DNA of 37,246 bases, taken from a virus. The notes below the pieces were generated by a model that worked only from the letters and a program-made list of their open reading frames with translations, was not told the origin of the DNA and searched no databases. Below are positions 11,872-17,935 of the stretch, piece by piece (the first letter of the stretch is position 1; the number at the start of each line of letters is the position of its first letter). Position numbers and translations under genes: made by a program. Where the stretch lies: positions 1 to 37,246 of IMG/VR virus record IMGVR_UViG_3300008221_000014; one strand, given 5' to 3'.

Positions 11872-12354
11872 TTAACCTGGGAACGAAGCAAACTCAGGTG
11901 ACTTCGAGTCAATGAACTGAGCCTTGCACTGATCAGGTGTACCCTTGGGTGTTGGGCACATGTATGCCTTCCACGGTCCACGAGCACTCACACCACTACG
12001 AGCCGTCATCGGTCCGTGTGCACAGTTCTTCGCCGCTGCTGCTGCGAACGCTGCCGGTGGTGCTGCTACTGGTGCTGCTGCTGGTGCTCCCCAAGTCGAT
12101 GCTGCGATAGGAGCTTCCGCTACTGGAGCCACTCCCGCTGCTGCTGCCGGTTGTACTGGTGCTAGAGCGAACGTGTCAGCGACTGCACTTGATCCACTGA
12201 GTTGCTGTTCGATCTCTGCGATGACCGCAATGCGATCTTGAATGATAGCAAGAGCGTAATCAAACGCTGCTTCATCCTTGCCGTACACGTTAATCAAGGT
12301 ACCTTTAGGTGTCTTGAAGTTTGCTTGAACTACTGTATCTGGTGCTGCACTCAT
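11872..12354 (-). CDS. Zinc-finger protein with Ala/Pro linker
   Basis: 160 residues. The N-terminal 55 residues look like a small alpha/beta domain. Residues 60-108 are a low-complexity Ala/Pro/Val linker. The C-terminal domain has Cys111-x-His113, Cys133 and Cys143 around a Trp-Lys-Ala-Tyr-Met-Cys-Pro...Gly-Thr-Pro-Asp-Gln-Cys motif, a zinc-binding tail found in actinophage proteins next to Cas4/RecB-like nucleases and RecA-like ATPases. A single-strand DNA binding role is plausible from context but not shown. It starts in a TAATG overlap with the nuclease gene. Confidence 0.65.
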   Translation of the reverse strand: MSAAPDTVVQANFKTPKGTLINVYGKDEAAFDYALAIIQDRIAVIAEIEQQLSGSSAVADTFALAPVQPAAAAGVAPVAEAPIAASTWGAPAAAPVAAPPAAFAAAAAKNCAHGPMTARSGVSARGPWKAYMCPTPKGTPDQCKAQFIDSKSPEFASFPG

Positions 12355-13034
12355 TAATTTACCTCCGCTAGTAATAGATCTTCATCGAACTTAGGACGAA
12401 CAATAGCAGGGTTCTGTGTGTAGCAGTGTTGCGACACGCCACAGAATCCACAGTTGAATCCAACCGAAGGTGTAAACACCTCGGACTTTATTAACTTGTA
12501 CGTGTCACGGAACCAACGACTCACCATCTCCGGTGGGTATTGATCCAGGTCGAACGGGTCGCTCATCTGTCCACCTCGAGCATTCCAGTACGCACCATAC
12601 TTGATGTCAACACCGAACTTCTCCTTGATGGCTAAACGATAAACCGCTAGTTGCAGTCCATCCTTGGATGCAGTGGCACCTGTCTTGATGTCAACGATGA
12701 TTAGTTCACCGGTAACTTTGTCACGGAACACCCTATCAACGAAACCTTTCAACGGGGTATCCAGTGGCAACATTACTTCGAGGCCCAGCTCGATGGCTGG
12801 ACGACCGTCAGGGTCAATCCAGATCTCTAGGTTAGGGTTAGCCATGCGCCATTCATAATAGTTCTTGGTGTACTTCTGACCGTTCTTGCGCCAGAACTTG
12901 TCATCCTCTTTGTTGGGGTTAGCCTTAGAGACTCTGCCTCCAGCCTTCCACTCAACGTCCTTGCCTTCTTCCATCTCGTTCTCGAAGTAAGTACTGAACT
13001 CCGCGAGACCTAGGGCTAGAGCCTTTTCACTCAT
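12354..13034 (-). CDS. Cas4/RecB-like nuclease, catalytic C-terminal part
   Basis: 226 residues. It has Gly-Phe-Val-Asp100-Arg-Val, Asp115-Ile-Lys117-Thr-Gly (PD-(D/E)xK motifs II and III), Gln128-x3-Tyr132, and Cys195-x2-Cys198-x5-Cys204. This is the C-terminal two thirds of a Cas4/AddB-type nuclease. The motif I histidine and the first iron-sulfur cysteine are absent from this chain and are found in the separate upstream ORF, joined by ATGA. It would process DNA ends for recombination. Either the enzyme is a two-chain protein, or a frameshift in the read sequence has divided one gene. Confidence 0.8.
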   Translation of the reverse strand: MSEKALALGLAEFSTYFENEMEEGKDVEWKAGGRVSKANPNKEDDKFWRKNGQKYTKNYYEWRMANPNLEIWIDPDGRPAIELGLEVMLPLDTPLKGFVDRVFRDKVTGELIIVDIKTGATASKDGLQLAVYRLAIKEKFGVDIKYGAYWNARGGQMSDPFDLDQYPPEMVSRWFRDTYKLIKSEVFTPSVGFNCGFCGVSQHCYTQNPAIVRPKFDEDLLLAEVN

Positions 13035-13228
13035 TGGGATACCCCTTGCTCTCTAAGTAACTGCCAATCAATCGCTTCTGTAGCCGAGTGAACTGCGGAC
13101 CCACCAGCAAAGTAGTAAGCCTTAGACTCGGATACTTTATCCACGCGCCCCAGCTTGTATTGCTGTGGGCACTTTTGGTATGTAGTCATACCTGAGTAAC
13201 TAATGTATAACGGTATCTGTGTGCTCAA
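13031..13228 (-). CDS. Cas4/RecB-like nuclease, N-terminal part
   Basis: 65 residues from a TTG start at 13228, which overlaps the preceding stop (TTGA) and has AAGGGAG upstream. It contains Ser-Tyr-Ser-x2-Thr-Thr-Tyr-x2-Cys20-Pro-x2-Tyr, the N-terminal signature of RecB/Cas4 nucleases in which this cysteine is the first [4Fe-4S] ligand, and Gly-Gly-Ser-Ala-Val-His47, motif I. The other three cysteines and the catalytic Asp/Lys are on the next ORF. It stops two bases after the next ATG begins. No classical slippery heptamer is seen at the junction. Alone it cannot be a complete nuclease. Confidence 0.75.
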   Translation of the reverse strand: MSTQIPLYISYSGMTTYQKCPQQYKLGRVDKVSESKAYYFAGGSAVHSATEAIDWQLLREQGVSQ

Positions 13229-13344
13229 CGTGTGCTCCCTTCTTGGTTCATGTATTCTTCCAGGCTGTATTCCCAGTACAGTACACCATCGGGGTATGCC
13301 TTGTCAAGCCACGCATCCCTAGACTCTAAACGCTTAACGATCAT
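13225..13344 (-). CDS. 39-residue hypothetical protein
   Basis: ATG at 13344 in an ATGA overlap with the upstream stop, TGA overlapping the TTG of the nuclease N-terminal ORF. It has a basic start and a Trp/Tyr-rich acidic second half (Tyr-Trp-Glu-Tyr). Both ends are coupled to real genes, which is the main support. Unrecognised. Confidence 0.55.
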   Translation of the reverse strand: MIVKRLESRDAWLDKAYPDGVLYWEYSLEEYMNQEGSTR

Positions 13345-13715
13345 AAGTCGCCCAAGTCAGCAACAATCTCGTCGAACGTCTTATTGGTAGCAACCTGTTC
13401 TTCGATTGCGGCTGTTAACTTACTAGCCACATAGGACTCGTACTCGCCCTCTAGTATGATCCGACAGTTATCAATCTCGATGAGGTACTCGGTCATCAGC
13501 AGGAGCCTCTGCCTCTCGTCAGCCAATGCTTGACAGGCGTCTGCAGCCTGTTCAGAACCCGTGTGATCCGCTATGTGCTGCTCTAGTGAACTTAGATCCC
13601 TATTGATCTCCATTCGGAGGAGGTTCGATATGAGAACGAGCTCACTAATGTCCAGGGTTACGCCCAGTATCGGCATCCCTTTCGATCCAGTGTGTGAAAC
13701 CTTAGCATTCTCCAT
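13341..13715 (-). CDS. Hypothetical helical protein
   Basis: 124 residues, ATG at 13715 with GAGAGG six bases upstream. Largely helical and acidic, with a likely coiled coil at residues 35-90 (Leu, Glu, Gln, Ala) and no cysteine pairs except one Cys in each half. It is the first gene after the 220-base gap behind the HNH gene and leads a run of overlapping genes into the nuclease. Not recognised. It may be a regulator or partner of the recombination module. Confidence 0.65.
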   Translation of the reverse strand: MENAKVSHTGSKGMPILGVTLDISELVLISNLLRMEINRDLSSLEQHIADHTGSEQAADACQALADERQRLLLMTEYLIEIDNCRIILEGEYESYVASKLTAAIEEQVATNKTFDEIVADLGDL

Positions 13716-13934
13716 GACTACCTCTCTCCAGTTTAAGACCCCTCTAAGGGCTTAGGAATTACTTGCATGTATCCACCCATCCGACCTGTTACAGCCCGTG
13801 AGCGTCGTTCCTAGCCCCTTTAGGAGCTATCTACTACCCCGACGAGCCCTATTACCGGGTGTGTAATCGGAGCCACCTTCCGAGCCTCATGTAGGCACTC
13901 TTCCTGAGCAACAGTTGTAACATTACAGTAGTCG
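13716..13934. other. Intergenic region behind the HNH gene
   Basis: 219 bases without a convincing gene. It has small hairpins (AGCCCCTTTAGGAGCT at 13815-13830; AAGACCCCTCTAAGGGCTT at about 13735-13753) and, at its right edge, a promoter-like pair reading leftward. It may separate the HNH gene from the operon. Confidence 0.4.
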
Positions 13935-13948
13935 TTAAGCTTTGTCAA
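13920..13948 (-). promoter_or_regulatory. Candidate promoter for the leftward middle operon
   Basis: Minus-strand TTGACA (plus 13943-13948, in the 3' end of the HNH gene), 17 bp, TAATGT (13920-13925). Perfect -35, poor -10. Placed to transcribe from 13715 through the recombination and replication genes. Confidence 0.45.
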
Positions 13949-14462
13949 CAGCGACACGCCAATTTGCCCAGAGTCTGTCACCCTTTGACTTGTTGCAGGA
14001 GTGACACAACGGAATGAGGTTGTCCAAAGTGTGTCCCCCGCCCTTGGATATAGGGACAAGGTGGTCTGCTTCCGAGGGTGAAGGGGCTGAGCACGCTGTA
14101 CAGGGCATGGAATGTATAGCCATAACATCCTTAGTGGTTACTAAACTAACTTCTCCACCTGCCTTGATTACCTTCCTGCGACCACAGTAGTTAGCCTGAT
14201 AAGCTTTTCTATCGGGAGTGGATTCATACTCAACCCGACGCGCCCTGTTAGTGGGATCGTCTAGCCACTTAGTAGTCCTAATCCTAGACTTCTCAAGGAC
14301 GATCTCCTTCTCCTCGGGAGACAAGTTGGCACTCCTTCTCTTTTGGTAAAGATTCAAGCAATCTCTGCAACTGTATTTAAGACCGTCAGAAGACTTTCGG
14401 TTTTCTCCAAAAGAGGAAACATCCTTCTCAATCTTGCAAGTTCCGCAAACTTTGGTGTTCAT
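13935..14462 (-). CDS. HNH endonuclease
   Basis: 175 residues from the ATG at 14462, which has GAAAGGA seven bases upstream. N-terminal Cys-x2-Cys and Cys-x2-Cys pairs (residues 6-9 and about 32-35) form a zinc knuckle, and the C-terminal HNH core has Cys-x2-Cys, Glu-Ala-Asp-His-Leu-Val-Pro, Gly-Gly-x-His...Asn-Leu-Ile-Pro-Leu-Cys-x2-Cys-Asn-x2-Lys. Such proteins nick or cut DNA; free-standing copies in phages are often homing endonucleases, while those near the terminase help packaging. This one lies at the operon boundary, flanked by two gene-poor gaps, which suits a mobile gene. Confidence 0.85.
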   Translation of the reverse strand: MNTKVCGTCKIEKDVSSFGENRKSSDGLKYSCRDCLNLYQKRRSANLSPEEKEIVLEKSRIRTTKWLDDPTNRARRVEYESTPDRKAYQANYCGRRKVIKAGGEVSLVTTKDVMAIHSMPCTACSAPSPSEADHLVPISKGGGHTLDNLIPLCHSCNKSKGDRLWANWRVAVDKA

Positions 14463-14508
14463 TGGCAATCCTTTCATTCATCGGCATTAATCGTTCAGCA
14501 CTACACGA

Positions 14509-14535
14509 AGGATACGGAGCGAAGCGGAGTATCCT
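14509..14535. repeat. Inverted repeat AGGATAC/GTATCCT
   Basis: Perfect 7-bp arms (14509-14515 and 14529-14535) around a GGAGCG-rich 13-base loop. Adjacent to the nested stem at 14536-14591. In the leftward direction it would lie in the 5' leader of the HNH transcript. Confidence 0.5.
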
Positions 14536-14591
14536 GAGTACCCGGTTCTTCCGGTGGGGGCTTGAGGCCCCACGTTCGGTGGCGGGTACTC
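14536..14591. repeat. Nested inverted repeat
   Basis: Outer arms GAGTACCCG (14536-14544) and CGGGTACTC (14583-14591) are perfect over 9 bp. Inside, GTGGGG (14554-14559) pairs with CCCCAC (14568-14573). Together with the neighbouring stem it could form a multi-arm RNA or cruciform. Confidence 0.55.
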
Positions 14592-14609
14592 GCTCATTTC
14601 ATTCGCTCG
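14590..14609. repeat. CGCTC-type 20-mer, copy 1
   Basis: TCGCTCATTTCATTCGCTCG; 17 of 20 identical to 36921-36940. Both copies lie in gene-free regions at the head of leftward transcription units. Confidence 0.45.
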
Positions 14610-14695
14610 TGTAACAAACAACATAAAGGAATAGTAAGGTTAAAAAGAACCTTATGCAAGCAGCGCTACTTCTTCCGCGTGTCGGAATTGGACAC

Positions 14696-14748
14696 AAAAA
14701 AAGAACCCCCAGACCGAACCCAATTAAGGGGACGATCCGGGGGATCCT
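14696..14748 (-). terminator. Intrinsic terminator of the late operon
   Basis: On the minus strand GATCCCCCGGATC (plus 14734-14746) pairs with GGTCTGGGGGTTC (plus 14703-14715), 13 positions with one mismatch and G-T pairs, an inner CCC/GGG stem, and then seven Ts. It lies 12 bases after the FmdB-like stop. Confidence 0.8.
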
Positions 14749-14759
14749 CTGGAACTTAT

Positions 14760-14936
14760 CTATTTGTCATTGCTATAAAAACCCGAGCCTCGAAAGCTAA
14801 GCCCGACGGGGGAGTATATTTTCCGTAACTCAATATCCCCGCACACAGGACACACCTTGAGCGAGTCATCCTTCATTGAATGCTTGATGTCAAGATGGTC
14901 TTCACATACTTCGCAGTAATATCTGTACGTCACCAT
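14760..14936 (-). CDS. FmdB-like zinc-ribbon protein
   Basis: 58 residues, ATG overlapping the upstream stop (TAATG). Pattern: Tyr-Arg-Tyr-Tyr-Cys8-Glu-Val-Cys11, Val-Cys29-Pro-Val-Cys32-Gly, and a C-terminal Gly-Leu-Ser-Phe-Arg-Gly-Ser-Gly-Phe-Tyr-Ser-Asn-Asp. This is the FmdB-family putative regulatory protein layout, including the ending Gly-x-Gly-Phe-Tyr-x2-Asp. Many actinobacteria and phages carry one; function is not settled, with transcription or ribosome-linked roles suggested. It is the last gene of the late operon, just before the terminator. Confidence 0.75.
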   Translation of the reverse strand: MVTYRYYCEVCEDHLDIKHSMKDDSLKVCPVCGDIELRKIYSPVGLSFRGSGFYSNDK

Positions 14937-16891
14937 TACGATAACCTGATCAGAACGGTGGCGATCCCACCAATGTTGTTACCACGATCACCCATACTAG
15001 GTGGCGTGACGCGCATCATCGAAACCTTCTCGATGTAAGCCTCAGCCTGTTCACCAGTAGTGAAGTCTTTCCAGATGAAGGTAGCCTGAGTATTCTCAAG
15101 TTGCTTCAACGCTTGATACCGAGCCCAGGATCCACCAACGGAACCAAACTGGTTACCATGCTTATCTGTCTCGAAGTCGAAGCACATCATAGGAACACTA
15201 ATCAACTCAGTACGAACTGGTGCAGGGAATCCCCGCAGTTGGTAACCAATCATCGAAGCTGAAGTGGCCTGACCAGCAGGAGCCGTCAGCACGTAAGCCA
15301 TATAAAGGTTGGGTACTGGACCTGGAGCAATAGCACTCAAGGAACCAATAACATCCTCGTTACTAGACGTAGTGGAAACGATCGAAGTCCAATCCCAATG
15401 GGTGGTCACGTTGCTAATGTTCGCGTACGCAGTAACTACACCATCGGCTTCACCTTCAGCAAGTAAGCGAATATCTCGCCACGCCTTAGATTCCATGGTT
15501 CCCAAACGAGTACGTCCAGTCTCCATCCAGCCCTGTGCAACGAACGTGTCCTGTTGACGATACAACCCTGTTCCATTAACAGTGAACCAAATATATCCAT
15601 CAGCGTATGTGACATTGTGACAAACACTAGCAACATCACTATCGGTAGTCATGTCCTCGGCAGCAGCAAACAGAAGTTCACGCCCATCCAAAGTCTGACC
15701 GAGGTTAACCCGATACAGTCCTGGACGGGACACGGCACTAGCAGCACTAGAGCCATTAGAACCAACCGCGCAGTAGACGAACTTACCGATGGCAACCATA
15801 TCGTGGACACCATCGGGGTTCTCAACACTAAGGGGACCAACGGTCAACGAACCATTAGTATCCATCGTCGAAACACGTAAGCCCTTACTCGAGCCGATCA
15901 CCAAATAGGTTCCAACATATGAGTAGATGGTATTAAGAACCTCACCTCGAGGCATCTCCGCAACAACCGAAGGCTGATCCAGGACGACCGTCGTGGCAGT
16001 TGAGGTGATCCCCATCTTCCACACCGAGGATGAATCAACGGCGTAGCCGGACAAGTAAAGAGCTACCGGTCCTTCGCTCGCATCATTCCACACGTACTCC
16101 TCGTTCGGGTGAGTGTAGTGAACAGCAGGGTGAGAGCCCAAGGTTCCACCACTAGGATCAAGATCTGTTATCTCGTGAACCTCGTGATTGCATACATAAA
16201 TTAGACGACCCTTAACATACCTAACCAGGGTTCTGGTTGTAGTGAACGTCGTAGCGGTCTTGTAGATCTTAGTACCTGCACCCGCAGGAAGATCGCCCTG
16301 CCATAAGCCAACAACATCGGCAGCGTACCACCGGTTACCGTCAGATGTGATGGAAAGGATTTCGTTAGCCCCACCCCACGTGATAGCAGAGATGGTTCCG
16401 TCGGTAGCGACATGCTCGAGAGTGGTACCTGTGGCGTGAATCACACCATCGCCCACACCGATAGAAAGCTGATGAGTGTCCGTATCTGTGTTAACGGTGT
16501 ACATCTCATTAAGCAAAGTCATCTTACCTGGAGTCCAAGGATCCACACCACCACCAGCTTTGTACCGGAACTGTGCATCCTCAGTCGAAACCTCGAGGGG
16601 CTCGGCAGTTAATAGTCCAGACCCGTAATGCCACGAAGCCTGCGACCTCAACCAAAAACCTGAATCGAGGGACTGCTCACCCGGATTGCGCTCGTCATCC
16701 ACACGGTCCTTACGGAACTGTGAAGTCTCACGCTGCATCGGGTACGACTTAGAGAAGCCGAACAGGAAGTTCAATCCTGCTATGGAACAGTCCCACGATA
16801 TGTGATCAGGCAAGTGGAGAGTGATGTTGCTATCAAGACTAGAACCGAGAAGGGTTGTTGGACCCTCGGTTATATCAAATAAGTTAGCCAT
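14936..16891 (-). CDS. Candidate tail nozzle / beta-propeller-like tail protein
   Basis: 651 residues, almost wholly beta-strand, with repeated strand-turn-strand units of 40-50 residues (for example Ala-Ile-Thr-Trp, Trp-Tyr-Ala-Ala-Asp, Leu-Val-Ile-Gly) at residues about 90-480 that look like a beta-propeller, and a C-terminal beta domain. No Gly-rich repeats. T7-type nozzle proteins (gp12) are built around a propeller of this size, so this may be the tail nozzle; a minor tail or receptor-binding protein is the alternative. It lies after the endolysin in the late operon, unusual for a nozzle gene. Confidence 0.5.
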   Translation of the reverse strand: MANLFDITEGPTTLLGSSLDSNITLHLPDHISWDCSIAGLNFLFGFSKSYPMQRETSQFRKDRVDDERNPGEQSLDSGFWLRSQASWHYGSGLLTAEPLEVSTEDAQFRYKAGGGVDPWTPGKMTLLNEMYTVNTDTDTHQLSIGVGDGVIHATGTTLEHVATDGTISAITWGGANEILSITSDGNRWYAADVVGLWQGDLPAGAGTKIYKTATTFTTTRTLVRYVKGRLIYVCNHEVHEITDLDPSGGTLGSHPAVHYTHPNEEYVWNDASEGPVALYLSGYAVDSSSVWKMGITSTATTVVLDQPSVVAEMPRGEVLNTIYSYVGTYLVIGSSKGLRVSTMDTNGSLTVGPLSVENPDGVHDMVAIGKFVYCAVGSNGSSAASAVSRPGLYRVNLGQTLDGRELLFAAAEDMTTDSDVASVCHNVTYADGYIWFTVNGTGLYRQQDTFVAQGWMETGRTRLGTMESKAWRDIRLLAEGEADGVVTAYANISNVTTHWDWTSIVSTTSSNEDVIGSLSAIAPGPVPNLYMAYVLTAPAGQATSASMIGYQLRGFPAPVRTELISVPMMCFDFETDKHGNQFGSVGGSWARYQALKQLENTQATFIWKDFTTGEQAEAYIEKVSMMRVTPPSMGDRGNNIGGIATVLIRLS

Positions 16892-16942
16892 CTACTTCAT
16901 CTCCATCTGTTTGTTAAACCTGAACGTTACTTGAATTGTTGA

Positions 16943-17431
16943 TCATCGTTTTAGTGCTCGTCTCCAACGCAACTTCTGCACAGGATTCCTGGTGAGGATG
17001 GGCAACGGCCAGACCTTACCGTTAGTCTCACCTGTTGTTGAGAACGAAACGTGGATATGCTGGAAGTGGGAATAGCCACTACCTCTAAAGACCCAGAACT
17101 TACGCTTGTAAGTACCCGAGGAGACCTGATCTTCATAAACTATATGAAGCAGTCGGTCCGCACCGGGCAAGCCTGAGATGGCGTATGCGTTCAACTGACT
17201 TGCAAGGACACGTGCTGTACGGCCCCTACGCCACTTACCGCGCTTACCCATGTTCTCGTCAATATCGATCGCATGGACCCAACCGCGAGAGTCTGGATTG
17301 TGGAAAGACTTACGCTGCGAATGAGCGCGATCTCCAATCCAACCATCTGAAGCTTTATCTCTGCCAGGGAACCTCTTGTTGATCTGATCCCGAAGACGCT
17401 CTCCACCCTTAACGAGTCTTGCCCTAGGCAT
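16943..17431 (-). CDS. Endolysin, M15-like peptidase
   Basis: 162 residues. Motifs Ser-Phe-His44-Asn-Pro-Asp, Val-His53-Ala-Ile-Asp-Ile-Asp and Gln-His125-Ile-His127-Val-Ser resemble the zinc ligands of phage peptidases of the M15/VanY-like group, which cut peptide bridges of peptidoglycan. No signal peptide; it would need the holin encoded directly upstream (TAATG junction). Both ends of the chain are basic, which could favour wall binding. There is no separate wall-binding domain. Catalytic class is from motif reading. Confidence 0.75.
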   Translation of the reverse strand: MPRARLVKGGERLRDQINKRFPGRDKASDGWIGDRAHSQRKSFHNPDSRGWVHAIDIDENMGKRGKWRRGRTARVLASQLNAYAISGLPGADRLLHIVYEDQVSSGTYKRKFWVFRGSGYSHFQHIHVSFSTTGETNGKVWPLPILTRNPVQKLRWRRALKR

Positions 17432-17661
17432 TAGAGTATACCCTTACGACCGAATGCCGGGGTACCTGTCTCGCCGCTCTTGCTAGCGACAAGGCTAGTT
17501 AGAATCGAGGTGAGTCCAGCGAACCCAGCAACGCTGAGTGCTTGAATAGGATCCAGTTCTAATAGTCCACTAACGTTCACTGCCCACAGTGCGAGTAATG
17601 CTTGCGCTGCTGTGCGAATCGCACGCTCCCCACTGTCTTTCCAGAATGTTAACTCAAACAC
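17431..17661 (-). CDS. Holin (r1t-type)
   Basis: 76 residues from GTG at 17661, which has GAAAGG eight bases upstream; a GTG at 17670 is also in frame but touches the ribosome site. Pattern Phe-Trp-Lys-Asp-x-Gly-Glu-Arg-Ala-Ile-Arg-Thr-Ala-Ala-Gln-Ala-Leu-Leu, then two membrane helices (about residues 15-32 and 40-60) and Leu-Thr-Ser-Leu-Val-Ala before a Gly/Thr tail. This is the layout of r1t-type holins in actinophages. It would permeabilise the membrane and release the endolysin encoded next. Confidence 0.8.
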   Translation of the reverse strand: MFELTFWKDSGERAIRTAAQALLALWAVNVSGLLELDPIQALSVAGFAGLTSILTSLVASKSGETGTPAFGRKGIL

Positions 17662-17935
17662 CTTTGCCACCTTTCATATGCCAATCAATGTGTGTATCCA
17701 ACTTGACGTTAACGTAACTCAAGTCATGTTCAATACGGTTGAGAGCGTCCTTCATGGAGCTCCCGCCATTAGTCTTATTCTCCTTGATCAGGAGTTTCAA
17801 CTTAGCATCCAGCAGATTGTTATCCGCCAGTGCTTCTTTGCGTGATTGATTATTAAGCCATCGAAGGTATCCACCGAGAGTTAGCAAGGTCAGTACTACT
17901 GACCCCGCCACCTCTACAAGGATTAACCAGCTCAC
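17654..17935 (-). CDS. Membrane protein of the lysis cassette
   Basis: 93 residues, GTG start in a GTGA overlap with the glycine-rich gene. Residues 2-24 form a membrane helix; the rest is a charged helix ending in Met-Lys-Asp...Ile-Glu-His-Asp...His-Ile-Asp-Trp-His. The ending resembles small DUF2746-like actinophage proteins found beside holins. It may be a second holin-like or regulatory lysis protein. Confidence 0.65.
   Translation of the reverse strand: MSWLILVEVAGSVVLTLLTLGGYLRWLNNQSRKEALADNNLLDAKLKLLIKENKTNGGSSMKDALNRIEHDLSYVNVKLDTHIDWHMKGGKGV

Larger units (their letters stand above)
14463..14759. other. Structured gene-poor gap between late and middle operons
   Basis: Contains, from left to right on the plus strand, a stem AGGATAC/GTATCCT, a longer stem GAGTACCCG/CGGGTACTC enclosing GTGGGG/CCCCAC, a CGCTC-repeat 20-mer shared with the right end, and the late terminator. 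I see no credible gene in it. It may hold the start of the HNH/middle transcript. Confidence 0.55.

Noticed and set aside
13025-13045. Programmed -1 frameshift joining the two nuclease ORFs
   Set aside because: No X-XXY-YYZ slippery heptamer or downstream structure is evident; coupling through ATGA is simpler. A read error is still possible.
14562-14828. 88-codon plus-strand reading frame
   Set aside because: Runs antisense through the late terminator and the FmdB-like gene, with no ribosome site.
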